Shown here: positions 48,218 to 57,427 of the stretch, piece after piece
Position numbering within the stretch: position 1 is the stretch's first letter
Layout: each line of letters opens with the position of its first letter
Program-made: the position numbers and the translations under genes
Notes under the pieces: generated by a model
What the model was told of the DNA's origin: nothing
The model's input: the letters and a program-made list of their open reading frames with translations, nothing else
The model's database searches: none
Assembly: GCF_006715635.1 (NCBI RefSeq)
Contig: NZ_VFNP01000001.1
Coordinates: 806,001 to 870,000 of the forward strand
Direction: 5' to 3'
Source of the DNA: Streptomyces sp. SLBN-118
GTDB lineage: Bacteria > Actinomycetota > Actinomycetes > Streptomycetales > Streptomycetaceae
Length of the DNA stretch: 64,000 nucleotides

Positions 48218-50284
48218 ATGACCACCACGACCCGACACTCGCACCGCCGAAGCAGGCCCCTCGCGGTTCTGTCGCTGCTCCTCACCGTCGTGGCCATGGT
48301 TCTCGGCACGGCGCCCAATTCCTCCGCCGAGTCGGGCTGGTGGACCCCGCCCGCGCGGCCCGCACCCGACTCGCAGATCAATGTCACGGGCGAGCCCTTC
48401 AAGGGAACCGACGCCCAGGGGCAGGTACGGGGTTTCGTCGACGCCCACGATCACCTGATGTCCAACGAGGCCTTCGGTGGCCGTCTCATCTGCGGCAAGA
48501 CATTCTCCGAGCAGGGCATCGCCGACGCGCTCAAGGACTGCCCCGAGCACTACCCCGACGGCTCGCTCGCGGTCTTCGACTTCATCACCAAGGGCGGCGA
48601 CGGCAGGCACGACCCCAACGGATGGCCGACGTTCAAGGACTGGCCGGCCCATGACTCGCTGACGCATCAGCAGAACTACTACGCCTGGGTCGAACGGGCC
48701 TGGCGCGGCGGCCAGCGCGTGCTCGTCAACGACCTCGTCACCAACGGCGTGATCTGCTCGGTCTATTTCTTCAAGGACCGCAGCTGCGACGAGATGACGT
48801 CCATCCGCCTTCAGGCGCAGAAGACGTACGACCTCCAGGCGTACATCGACAAGATGTACGGCGGCCCCGGAAAGGGCTGGTTCCGGATCGTCACCGACAG
48901 CGCCCAGGCCCGCGACGTCATCAAGCAGGGCAAGCTGGCCGTCGTCCTGGGGGTCGAGACCTCCGAGCCGTTCGGCTGCAAGCAGATCCTCGACGTCGCA
49001 CAGTGCAGCAGGGAAGACATCGACCGCGGGCTGGACGAGCTGTACGGCCTGGGCGTACGCAGCATGTTCCTGTGCCACAAGTTCGACAACGCCCTGTGCG
49101 GCGTCCGGTTCGACTCGGGCACCCTCGGCACGGCGATCAACGTAGGCCAGTTCCTGTCGACCGGCACCTTCTGGAAGACGGAGAAGTGCGCCGGCCCCCA
49201 GCACGACAACCCCATCGGCCTCGCGGCGGCGCCGCAGGCGGAGAAGGAGCTGCCACCGGGCGTCCAGGTCCCTTCGTACGCCGCGGACGCGCAGTGCAAT
49301 TCCCGCGGTCTCACCTCGCTCGGGGAGTACGCGGTGCGAGGCATGATGAAACGCAAGATGATGCTGGAGATCGACCACATGGGCGTCAAGGCAGCGGGCC
49401 AGGCCTTCGACATCTTCGAGTCGGCGTCGTACCCCGGTGTGATCTCGTCGCACAGCTGGATGGATCTCAGCTGGACCGAGCGGGTCTACCGTCTCGGTGG
49501 CTTCGTCGCCCAGTACATGAACGGCTCCGAGGCGTTCAGCGCGGAGGCCAAGCGCACTGACGCGCTGCGCGAGAAGTACAACGTCGGCTACGGCTACGGC
49601 ACCGACATGAACGGCGTCGGCGGCTGGCCCGGCCCCCGCGGCACGAACACTCCGAACCCGGTGAAGTACCCCTTCCGCAGCACCGACGGCAGCGCCGTCA
49701 TCGACAGGCAGACCACCGGCGAGCGCACCTGGGACATCAACACCGACGGCGCGGCGCACTACGGTCTCGTCCCGGACTGGATCGAGGACATCCGGCTTGT
49801 CGGCGGCCAGGGCGTCGTGGACGACCTCTTCAAGGGGGCCGAGTCCTACCTCGACACCTGGAAGGCGTCCGAGGACCACAAGGCCGGGGTGAACCTGGCC
49901 GCGGGCTCGTCCGTCTCGGCAAGCTCGTCGGAGTGGAACCCGTTCACGAGTTACGCACCCGCCCGGGCCGTGGACGGCAATGCGGACACCCGCTGGGCGA
50001 GCGGCTGGCGCGACGACCAGTGGCTCCGCATCGACCTGGGAGCGCCGAGCCTGATCAGGCGCGTCACCCTCAACTGGGAGCCCGCCTACGGGAAGGCCTA
50101 TCGCATCGAGGTCTCCACCGACGGCACGAACTGGCAGTCCGTATGGTCCACGAACGCCGGTGACGGCGGCCTGGACACGGTGCAGTTCCCCGGCACGACG
50201 GCCCGTTACGTACGCGTCCACGGGCTGGAACGCGGCACCAAGTGGGGCTATTCGCTCCGCGAAGTGGGCGTCTACAGCAGCTGA
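48218..50284 (+). CDS. Secreted M19 dipeptidase-like amidohydrolase with F5/8 type C domain
   Basis: A 688-residue exported protein. Signal peptide (Arg-rich start, PLAVLSLLLTVVAMVLGTAPNSSA). The catalytic region (about 70-545) has metal-ligand motifs in the order of membrane dipeptidases: FVDAHDHLMS (H-x-D/H), VVLGVETSEPFG (bridging Glu), MLEIDHMG, VISSHSWMDLS (His) and YGTDMNGVGG (Asp). Several paired cysteines suggest disulfides. The last about 130 residues are a discoidin/F5/8-C carbohydrate-binding domain (VNLAAGSSVSASSS ... WLRIDLGAPSLIRRVTLNWE ... YVRVHGLERGTKWGYSLREVGVY). It may act on cell-wall peptides or a glycan-linked substrate. ATG 48218 with GAAGG 8 nt upstream. Confidence 0.85.
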   Translation: MTTTTRHSHRRSRPLAVLSLLLTVVAMVLGTAPNSSAESGWWTPPARPAPDSQINVTGEPFKGTDAQGQVRGFVDAHDHLMSNEAFGGRLICGKTFSEQGIADALKDCPEHYPDGSLAVFDFITKGGDGRHDPNGWPTFKDWPAHDSLTHQQNYYAWVERAWRGGQRVLVNDLVTNGVICSVYFFKDRSCDEMTSIRLQAQKTYDLQAYIDKMYGGPGKGWFRIVTDSAQARDVIKQGKLAVVLGVETSEPFGCKQILDVAQCSREDIDRGLDELYGLGVRSMFLCHKFDNALCGVRFDSGTLGTAINVGQFLSTGTFWKTEKCAGPQHDNPIGLAAAPQAEKELPPGVQVPSYAADAQCNSRGLTSLGEYAVRGMMKRKMMLEIDHMGVKAAGQAFDIFESASYPGVISSHSWMDLSWTERVYRLGGFVAQYMNGSEAFSAEAKRTDALREKYNVGYGYGTDMNGVGGWPGPRGTNTPNPVKYPFRSTDGSAVIDRQTTGERTWDINTDGAAHYGLVPDWIEDIRLVGGQGVVDDLFKGAESYLDTWKASEDHKAGVNLAAGSSVSASSSEWNPFTSYAPARAVDGNADTRWASGWRDDQWLRIDLGAPSLIRRVTLNWEPAYGKAYRIEVSTDGTNWQSVWSTNAGDGGLDTVQFPGTTARYVRVHGLERGTKWGYSLREVGVYSS

Positions 50285-50306
50285 CACCACCGATTGAGGC
50301 CCCAAC

Positions 50307-50353
50307 GGCCGGGGCCGGCCGGATCAGCCCACCTGATCCTGCCGGCCCCGGCC
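50307..50353. terminator. Very strong terminator after the M19-like gene
   Basis: A 21-bp stem with a single mismatch (50307-50327 against 50333-50353, loop CCCAC), followed by ATTGCCTT. It also lies in the leader of the TetR gene, 37 nt before its start. Confidence 0.8.
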
Positions 50354-50389
50354 ATTGCCTTCGGGCGGCACAAGAGCGAAGGGAACACC

Positions 50390-51019
50390 ATGGCACGCAT
50401 GCCGTCGGCCGAGCGGCGCCGGCAGCTGATCGAGGGAGCCATCCGTGCGATGACCCGCGACGGCGTCTCCCGGACGACGACCCGGTCCATCGCCGCCGAG
50501 GCGGGGCTGTCGCTGAGCGTCTTCCACTACTGCTTCGACTCCAAGCAGGACCTGATCGAGTCCGTCATGGCGGCGATCACCGAACACTCGGTCGCCTTGG
50601 TGAAGGAAGCGATACGGCCGAAGGCCACCCTCCGGGAGACCATCAGGGCCGGTTTCCAGGCCTATTGGGACCATGTGTCCGCCAACCCCGGCGAGCACAT
50701 GCTCACATACGAACTCACCCAGTACGCCCTGCGCCGGCCGGGGTTCGAGCAGTTGGCCCGGCGGCAGTACGCGCTGTACTGCGACACCTACTGCGAACTC
50801 ATCGAACAGCTCTGTCAGAGCATGAAGTTCGAGCTCCGCGTACCCGTCCCCGTGCTGGCCCGCTATCTGGCAGCCATGACGGACGGGCTGACCCTGAACT
50901 TCCTCGTCCTCGGCGATGACAAAGCCTCGGCAGACATCCTCGACATGATCACCGACCATGTCACCGGCCTTGTGTGCGCCGAAGTCCGACCGACCGCACG
51001 GGAGGACATCGACCACTGA
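50390..51019 (+). CDS. TetR-family transcriptional regulator
   Basis: A 209-residue TetR protein. N-terminal helix-turn-helix: RRRQLIEGAIRAMTRDGVSRTTTRSIAAEAGLSLSVFHYCFDSKQDLIESV. The C-terminal ligand domain carries three cysteines in one helix (YCDTYCELIEQLC). GAAGGGA 6 nt before ATG 50390. Convergent with the NCS2 permease and separated from the M19-like gene by a strong terminator, so its target is not obvious; the permease or the upstream hydrolase are the local candidates. Confidence 0.92.
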   Translation: MARMPSAERRRQLIEGAIRAMTRDGVSRTTTRSIAAEAGLSLSVFHYCFDSKQDLIESVMAAITEHSVALVKEAIRPKATLRETIRAGFQAYWDHVSANPGEHMLTYELTQYALRRPGFEQLARRQYALYCDTYCELIEQLCQSMKFELRVPVPVLARYLAAMTDGLTLNFLVLGDDKASADILDMITDHVTGLVCAEVRPTAREDIDH

Positions 51020-51059
51020 AGCGGTCCGCCGGGCCCGCGAGCGAGCCCGGCGGGAGTCG

Positions 51060-52559
51060 CTACGCGCCGTCCGGCCCGTCCACCGACGGGCCCGACGCAG
51101 CGGCCGGAGCGACCTGGGCCGCCACCCCGGCCGGGGCGGGAACGGTGGGAGCCGGGGCGGCCTCCGCCGGGTCCCCGCCTGTCGCCGCCGACTCGCTCTG
51201 CTGCTCCTTCGGGCCCAGCCGGTTCAGGACCAGGTTGAGCAGGATCGCGGTGCTCGCACCGAGCGTGACGCCGCTGTTCAGCAGCGAGGAGAGGTCCGCG
51301 TTCATGTGCTCCTTGAACAGCACCGGGACGGTGGACGGCAGCAGGGCCATGGCCAGGGAGATGCCCACCACCAAGGCGTTCTTCTCCTCCTTGAGGTCCA
51401 CCTTGGCCAGGGTCTGGATACCGGCCAGGGCGACCATGGCGAACATGACGGTCGCGGCACCACCGAGCACCGGGTGCGGCACCGAGGCGACCGCGGCGGC
51501 GGCCTTCGGCAGCATTCCCAGCACGATCATGAAAACGCCGGCCGCGACGACCACGAAGCGGCTCTTCACCTTCGTCATACGCACCAGGCCGACGTTCTCG
51601 GCGAAGGCGACGTAGGGGAAAGAGTTGAGCACACCTCCGAGGGCGGTCGCCGCGCCATCGGCGCGCAGCGCGCGGGCCACGGTCTCGCCGTCGATCTTCT
51701 TTCCCACGATGTCACCGATGGCGTACGTGTCACCGGTGGTCTCCACCATGGTGATCAGCATGACGATCAGCATGAGCAGGATCGGGAACCACTGGAACTG
51801 CGGGGCTCCGAAGTGGAACGGGGTGGTGACGCCCAGCCAGTCCGCCTTGCCGACGTCGGTGAAGCTCGCGTCACCCAGCAGGAAGGCGGCGGCGGTGCCG
51901 GCCACCAGCCCGAGCAGGATCGCGATGCTGGACAGGAACGGCCGGCCGATCTTCATCAGCACCAGAATGAAGGCCATGGTGCCGCCCGCGTAGGCGAAGT
52001 TCTGAGGATCGCCGAAGTGCGGGCTGCCCACCCCGCCCGCCGCGTCGTTCAGCCCCACAGGGATGAGGACCAGCCCGAGGACGGTGATCACCGTGCCGGT
52101 GACGACCGGCGGGAAGAGCCCCAGCACCGCCTTGAAGGCCCGGGCGGGGAGCCAGGCGAATGCGAAGGTGGCGACGCCCGCAGTGATCACCGCGCCGTAG
52201 ATGACCAGCAGGGCGGCAGTTCCACCGCCCGCGCCGAGGCCGATGGCGATCATCGGGGACACCGCGGTGAAGGTGACTCCTTGGATCAGCGGCAGCCGTG
52301 CGCCGATCCGGCCGATGCCGAGGGCCTGGATGATCGAAGCTATACCGCAGGTGAACAGGTCCGCGTTGATCAGGTAGACGAGCTCTTCACGGCTGAGCCC
52401 GAGGGCCCCGCCAACGATGATCGGGACGATCACGGCACCGGCGTAGAACGCCAGGACGTGCTGGAAACCGTAGAGAGCCAGTTTCGGGAGGGCGAGCACC
52501 TCGTCGACCGGGTGCTCGCTTTGTTTTCCGGCAACAGAAAACGGGGCGACTCGTGCCAT
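51060..52559 (-). CDS. NCS2 nucleobase:cation symporter (xanthine/urate-type)
   Basis: A 499-residue permease with 14 predicted TM segments. Family motifs: VLALPKLALYGFQHVLAFYAGAVIVPIIVGGALGL, LPLIQGVTFTAVSPMIAIG, ETTGDTYAIGD, and the substrate-site/NAT signature region NSFPYVAFAENVGLVRMTKVKSR. The NAT motif points to xanthine/uric acid transporters over uracil ones. A disordered Ala/Pro-rich tail of about 50 residues follows. ATG 52559 was chosen over TTG 52577 because AAGG-CGGAG precedes it. Confidence 0.9.
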   Translation of the reverse strand: MARVAPFSVAGKQSEHPVDEVLALPKLALYGFQHVLAFYAGAVIVPIIVGGALGLSREELVYLINADLFTCGIASIIQALGIGRIGARLPLIQGVTFTAVSPMIAIGLGAGGGTAALLVIYGAVITAGVATFAFAWLPARAFKAVLGLFPPVVTGTVITVLGLVLIPVGLNDAAGGVGSPHFGDPQNFAYAGGTMAFILVLMKIGRPFLSSIAILLGLVAGTAAAFLLGDASFTDVGKADWLGVTTPFHFGAPQFQWFPILLMLIVMLITMVETTGDTYAIGDIVGKKIDGETVARALRADGAATALGGVLNSFPYVAFAENVGLVRMTKVKSRFVVVAAGVFMIVLGMLPKAAAAVASVPHPVLGGAATVMFAMVALAGIQTLAKVDLKEEKNALVVGISLAMALLPSTVPVLFKEHMNADLSSLLNSGVTLGASTAILLNLVLNRLGPKEQQSESAATGGDPAEAAPAPTVPAPAGVAAQVAPAAASGPSVDGPDGA

Positions 52560-52871
52560 CTCCGCCTTGCCCTTCAAGAGGTAAGTAGTGAGAGGGAGCT
52601 CTGGTTATCCGTGGCGCGACGACGATGGCGCACCCTGGTTTCAGCCAGTCGCAGGGGATCGAAGCCTTGCGGTGTCTCCGTCAGCTCTTCGTCCTGTGTG
52701 ACGCATATCCAACGCCAGCGAGGAACTCGGCGAACATCGTAGACATATCCAAAGAAAGAGCGGCTCTCGGGGCCTCTACCTGGCCAAACCTCCAAAGGCA
52801 GGGCGGCCCGCCCTCGCCCGCATCCGTCAAGTCCCCCTGAAGCGGGGCGATTTCGAGCCACCATCCACGAT
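52560..52871. other. 312-bp leader of the NCS2 permease, no gene
   Basis: No supported coding region. The stretch near 52715-52765 is AT-richer and probably contains the permease promoter (reading leftwards), but no consensus hexamers were recognised and no purine riboswitch fold was evident by eye. Confidence 0.4.
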
Positions 52872-53892
52872 TCACATGTTCACAAGCTGGAGGACGGGAT
52901 TCCCCTGCCCCCGACCGTCCGGAAGGACAGGCGCATGACCGTACCGCCGCCGTGCGCGGGCGGCCGGGGCGCGGTAGAAGCGGTCGAAGATGTACGGCAG
53001 GTCGTCAGGATCGATGCCCGGACCATGGTCACGGACGGTGAGTTCGCCATCACGCAGTCGGACGTCCACCACCGAGCCTTCGGGGCTGAACTTGGCGGCG
53101 TTGTCGAGCAGGTTCGCCGTCGCGCGAGCCAGCCGGGCGCGTACGCCGAAGATCAGCGTCGGCTCGGTCTCGACCGTGAACACCGTGGCGGGCCGATGCG
53201 CACGTGCCCGGTCCACGCACTGGGTCACGAGTGCGTCGAGCCGGAGCTCGTCGGCCGGTTCGTCCGCCCCTTCGTCGCCTCGGGCCAGCTCCGCCAGATC
53301 CTCGACCAGGTCCACCAGCTCGCCGATCTGCCGGCCCAGGGCCGCCGTGGCGCGTTCCCGGCGCCGGATGTCGTCGGGGGCGATCATGGCCAGGAGTTCG
53401 GCGTTGGTGCGCAGGCTGGTCAGCGGAGTGCGCAGCTCGTGGGAGGCGTCGGCGACCAGGCGGCGCTGGGCGGTGAGCGAGCCGTGCAGAGCGATCAGCA
53501 TCGTGTTGAAACTGCCCGTCAGCCTGGCCGCTTCGTCGTGGCCCGTGACGGCGATGCGGTGCCGGGTGTCACGGGTTGCGGCGATCCGCTCGACGACGGC
53601 CGTCAGCCGGGCCAGCGGGGCGAGGCTCGTGCGGGCGACGATGCATCCCAGAAGGCAGGCGAGGAGCACGCCTGCCGCTCCGGCTTCGATCAGTACCGTA
53701 CGGACGCGTGCCACACCGCGCTCCACCCCGTCGGAGCGCACCCAGACCTGCACCGCCCGGCCCTGGGCGACCGGCGCGGTGTAGATGCGGACCGGGTGGC
53801 CCTGGTGCCGGGCAGCGCTGAAGAACGCGGCCTTCCTGCCGTCTGCGACGGCCCGCGCGTCACGGGTGTCCAGGGCCCCTCGCTCGGCCCCG
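52872..53892 (-). pseudogene. Two-component sensor kinase missing both ends
   Basis: The frame holds one TM segment (AGAAGVLLACLLGCIVA), HAMP, H box VADASHELRTPLTSLRTNAELLAM, N box ATANLLDNAAKFSPEGS, G1 VRDHGPGIDP and the F box DDLPYIFDRFYRA. It then leaves the family before the G2 loop (GLGLAIV). The first TM helix and most of the sensor loop are also gone: the frame starts in unrelated sequence at about 53890. Without G2 the ATP lid is absent, so it is inactive. No partner response regulator is nearby. Confidence 0.8.
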
Positions 53893-54785
53893 CCGCTACA
53901 CGGTCGCATTCGCCCTGACCGACGCCTCGCCGGTCGCGGCGGCGAAGGACTACCGGCGGTGGCTGGTCGAGCAGGGGCGGCTCGGCAGCCTGGAACGCAA
54001 GATCGAAGAGAACCCGCAGGTGGCGCGGCTCATCGGCGCCTTCCACGCGTATCTGTGGGGCGACGGGCGGAGCAAGGAGTCCGTCGAGCGGATGCGAGCA
54101 CTGGGCCTGGACCGGATGTGGCTGGGCTACGACGCCGACGCCAGGCCCTGCCGGGTATCTGGTCGGTCCCTACGACTCGTGGTCCAACGCCCAGGATCCG
54201 GCAACGGCTGACGCCCCGTCCTCCACGTGGCCCGCGCCGGTCTGGCCGGACGCGTGTGTGCGCGGAGCGGACGGCAGGGTGAAGACCGGCTTCGGCGGCC
54301 GAGGGTGCTACGTCAGCTCCGAGATTCTGGCGCAGGCCGAGCCCACGCACCACTATCTGGCCGACCGGACGAGGTCGATGACCGCCAACGGCGCGAACAG
54401 ACGTGCTCCATGACTCCGTGGTGAGCGTGGAGAGGTGGGAACTCGGCTACCACAAGCTGCCCGAGCAGCAGACCGTCCGCGCGCTGCTGGCCATGCTCTA
54501 CAACACGCCGCTCAACTTCACGCTGGACGGCGCGAGCTTGAAGAAGCACGGCCCCGAGATCGCCAAGCTCCAGCGTTTCTTCTCTCATCTCCAGGAAGCG
54601 GCGGGTACCAGGGCGATGACCGGCTTCACCCGGCTCACCGCCGACCACAGGGTGCAGCGCACCACCTTCGGCGACACGGCGCTGACCGTCACCGCGAACT
54701 TCGGATCCTCGCCGTACCGGGGGCTGCCGGGCGGCTGCGTACGAGCCGAGGTGCCGGGCAGCCCTGGACGCACCCTCTGTCCGTG
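53893..54785 (+). pseudogene. Multiply frameshifted glycoside-hydrolase-like gene
   Basis: Successive frames give TVAFALTDASPVAAAKDYRRW, VARLIGAFHAYLWGDG, MRALGLDRMWLGYDAD, then after a shift at about 54152 GYLVGPYDSW, TWPAPVWPDACVRGADG and GCYVSSEILAQAEP. A later frame gives VVSVERWELGYHKLPEQQTVRALLAMLYNTPLNFTLD and a C-terminal beta region. Read together this resembles a secreted sugar-active enzyme of the GH101/GH129-like type, but I cannot fix the family. The N-terminus is missing. The left border abuts the histidine kinase remnant at 53892. Confidence 0.6.
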
Positions 54786-55041
54786 ACGGCCGAAGCAATC
54801 GGTGTCATCCACGACGCCCGGGCGTGCCGCCGTGGCCGTGGCCGCGGCGGCACGCCGACGTCGACTACGTGAACGCGCGTCTCGCGGTGCGCGCACCCAG
54901 GCCGCGCAGATCGATGCCCGGTTGCGCGAACTGCGGGACGGGGCCGACCGCAAGGACACCGGGCGGCGGCCGCCGCCGCGGCCAGGCTGCAGGCGGCACT
55001 CGTGACCGCTCAGCCCTGACCCGCGCGCTCACGCCGTCCGG
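54786..55041. other. 256 bp with only a decayed coding trace
   Basis: A plus-strand frame reads RTQAAQIDARLRELRDGADRKD, a helical segment with good codon bias, but it has no start, no family and frame breaks on both sides. Probably another gene scrap in this decayed zone. Confidence 0.3.
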
Positions 55042-55488
55042 TCAGTGTTCCTTGTCCACCGGTTCCAGGACGAACACCGGGATCTCGCGCTCCGTCTTCC
55101 TCTGGTACGCGGCGTAGTCGGGGTACGCCGCGACCGCGCGCTCCCACCACAGTGCCTTCTCGTCCCCGGTCACCTCACGCGCCGTCATGTCCTGGCGCAC
55201 CGGCCCGTCCTGCAGCTCGACGCGGAGGTCGGCCACGATGTTGTGGTACCAGACCGGGTGCTTGGGAGCGCCGCCCATCGATGCCACGGCGGCGTACGTG
55301 CCCTCGTGCTCCACCCGCATCAGCGGGGACTTGCGCAGCTTGCCGCTCTTGGCGCCACGGGTGGTCAGGACGATGACGGGCATCCCCCTCAGTGTGGTCC
55401 CCTTCGTGCCGCCGGAGCTTTCGTACAGGTCGACCTGATCGCGTACCCACTTCTCGGGGCTCGGCTCGTACTCACCCTCAAGAGGCAT
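55042..55488 (-). CDS. Deazaflavin-dependent nitroreductase family protein (Ddn-like)
   Basis: A 148-residue split-barrel protein of the F420H2-dependent Ddn family: [81 protein letters not shown], and the [33 protein letters not shown] end. Uses reduced F420 to reduce quinones or nitro compounds. ATG 55488 chosen to match the family start ([10 protein letters not shown]). 67 nt separate it from the DHFR-like gene on the same strand, so the two are probably co-transcribed. Confidence 0.92.
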   Translation of the reverse strand: MPLEGEYEPSPEKWVRDQVDLYESSGGTKGTTLRGMPVIVLTTRGAKSGKLRKSPLMRVEHEGTYAAVASMGGAPKHPVWYHNIVADLRVELQDGPVRQDMTAREVTGDEKALWWERAVAAYPDYAAYQRKTEREIPVFVLEPVDKEH

Positions 55489-55555
55489 GGTTTCCATCCC
55501 ATCGTCGAAGAGTCGAAGTCGCGCTTCGTCTCTCCAACACCGGGGATCGGGGCAG

Positions 55556-56122
55556 TCATTCCGCCGGACGCTCGTAGCGGAGCAGGACGGTCCTTGCGTC
55601 GAAGGAACGCGACTCGACGAACCGGAGGCTGAGCCGCTCCTTGCCCTGCAGGAACAGCGGCCTGCCACCGCCGAGTACCACCGGGTGCACGACGATGTGG
55701 TACTCGTCGATCAGGCCGAGCTCCGTGAGGGCGGCCGCAAGTGTCGAACCGCCGAACAGCAGCAGATCCTTGCCCGGACTCCGCTTCAGGGCGCCGACCT
55801 CTTCGGCGAGATCCCCGCCGATCACACGGACGTTGCCTTCCGGCTGTTCCAGCGTCCGGGAGAAGACGATCTTCGGAGTCCGCCGCCACACGGGCGCGAA
55901 GGCGAGGTCGTGGGGGTCGTCGGAGATCGACTCGACGTCCGGCCAGTAGCCCGCCATCATGTCCCAGACCACGCGCCCGTAGAGGAAGGTGTCAGCACGC
56001 TCCTGCAGGCTGTCGCTGTACGCGGCGAGTTCCGGTCCGAGCAGCGGCCAGTCGAAGGCTCCGCCGGGCCCGTCGATGTGTCCGTCGAGCGACGTGTGAA
56101 CGTAGTAGATGATCTTCCTCAT
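55556..56122 (-). CDS. Dihydrofolate-reductase/RibD C-terminal domain protein
   Basis: A 188-residue RibD_C-type reductase: [87 protein letters not shown]. Common actinobacterial YwjB-like proteins, probably NADPH-dependent, substrate unknown. GGAGGAA 6 nt before ATG 56122. Confidence 0.93.
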   Translation of the reverse strand: MRKIIYYVHTSLDGHIDGPGGAFDWPLLGPELAAYSDSLQERADTFLYGRVVWDMMAGYWPDVESISDDPHDLAFAPVWRRTPKIVFSRTLEQPEGNVRVIGGDLAEEVGALKRSPGKDLLLFGGSTLAAALTELGLIDEYHIVVHPVVLGGGRPLFLQGKERLSLRFVESRSFDARTVLLRYERPAE

Positions 56123-56268
56123 GGCCGTTCCTCCTGCTCCGTGGCGCCCCCCTGGGGCGCCCTCGCCCTCATGTCGAACGGGGCCGAGCCCGATCGACAC
56201 CCCAGGGAAAGATCTTCCGCGAAGGCGCTGCAACGGCATTGCAACCTGGCCGGTGCTCTGCTGACGGA

Positions 56269-56628
56269 ATGAGCGATGCCCCGCGTGTGGAGCTGACCCC
56301 CGAAGCCGCCGATCTGTTGAGGCGGCTGCGGTCCGCCCACGGTCCGCTGATGTTCCATCAGTCCGGCGGCTGCTGCGACGGCAGCGCCCCCATGTGCTAC
56401 CCGGACGGAGAGTTCCGCACGGGCGCGTCCGACGTCCTCCTGGAACACCTCCGGGTCGACGGCGTCGAGGAGCCGGTCTCGTTCTGGATCTCCAGGAGCC
56501 AGTACGAGGTGTGGAGACACACACGGCTCGTCGTCGATGTCGTCGAGGGCCGGGGCAGCGGCTTCTCGCTGGAGGCGCCGGAAGGCGTGCGGTTCCTGAT
56601 TCGCTCGCACATGGTGGACGGCGACTGA
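56269..56628 (+). CDS. DUF779 protein
   Basis: A 119-residue DUF779 protein with its signature FHQSGGCCDGSAPMCYPDGEF: three cysteines that could bind metal. DUF779 genes usually sit next to ExaC-type acetaldehyde dehydrogenases and are thought to help them. Here the exaC-like gene is 13 kb upstream. ATG 56269 has no good binding site; the start agrees with the family length. Confidence 0.9.
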   Translation: MSDAPRVELTPEAADLLRRLRSAHGPLMFHQSGGCCDGSAPMCYPDGEFRTGASDVLLEHLRVDGVEEPVSFWISRSQYEVWRHTRLVVDVVEGRGSGFSLEAPEGVRFLIRSHMVDGD

Positions 56629-56695
56629 CGGATCGGCTCCGGCCGCGAGCCATGGACCACGATCCGGGAGACATCCGCGCAGAGCCCGGGCTGAC

Positions 56696-57124
56696 ATGCT
56701 GGTGTATGTGAACGCCCCCACTCGCGGCGCATGGCTGCGCGCCGGAATCAGCCGTAACGGCGGACCGCTGCAGGAGAACGAGCACGTGGTCTGGCTCCAG
56801 ATCGACGCCTACTACGCCGACAGCCGCGGCTTCGCGGGCGTCACCACATACGAGGGCGGACAGGTCCGCTTCCACCATGACGTCGGGGAGCCCGGCGAGG
56901 ATGTGGGCACACTCCGGCGGTCGGGCGAGGACATGATCGAGACAGGCGTGAACACGGACGGCAGTACGTTCCGCGAGGTGTGGACGCCACTGCCGGACAG
57001 CGAAGGGGCCTGCGGCTCCTGGCGGGTGGGGACCGCTCAGATCGTCCGCGTCGGCCGGTATGTGGTGCATGTGGACGAAGGCCGCGGCAGCTGCTTCGAG
57101 CTGCCGGACGACGTCACGGTCTGA
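56696..57124 (+). CDS. Hypothetical protein
   Basis: A 142-residue soluble protein, mostly beta (VVWLQIDAYYADSRGFAGVTTYEGGQVRFHHDVGE, FREVWTPLPDS, WRVGTAQIVRVGRYVVHVDEGRG). Lipocalin- or DUF-like in character but not recognised. The start could be GTG 56708 (VNAPTRG). Its end overlaps the convergent small membrane gene by 11 bp. Confidence 0.6.
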   Translation: MLVYVNAPTRGAWLRAGISRNGGPLQENEHVVWLQIDAYYADSRGFAGVTTYEGGQVRFHHDVGEPGEDVGTLRRSGEDMIETGVNTDGSTFREVWTPLPDSEGACGSWRVGTAQIVRVGRYVVHVDEGRGSCFELPDDVTV

Positions 57125-57308
57125 GGCTGCCGACCACGTTGGCGGTGGCTGCGATGCCCTCCTGGATGGTCGGCGCCATGCTGGTGCTCGCGAGGTAGAA
57201 CCCGAGCAGCGCGCAGACCACGGCGTGGGACATCTTCAGTCCGCCGTTGCGCAGAAAGATCACTGCGAGAACGAGCAGAAGCAGCACGATCGAGATAGAA
57301 ATGGCCAT
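57114..57308 (-). CDS. Small membrane protein
   Basis: A 64-residue protein with two TM helices (ISISIVLLLLVLAVIFL and SHAVVCALLGFYLAST). GGAGGAGG 6 nt before ATG 57308 strongly supports translation. Not recognised. Converges on, and overlaps, the hypothetical gene at 56696-57124. Confidence 0.65.
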   Translation of the reverse strand: MAISISIVLLLLVLAVIFLRNGGLKMSHAVVCALLGFYLASTSMAPTIQEGIAATANVVGSLRP

Positions 57309-57427
57309 CGCCAACCTCCTCCGCCGCTCGGGGATCGCGGCGTACGGCGGTCAGTCTGACGCAGCAAGGGGCCCGTACGGCCGACTGGCGTGTCCGCCGT
57401 ACGGGTGTTGTCTGCGGGCCAGTTCGA

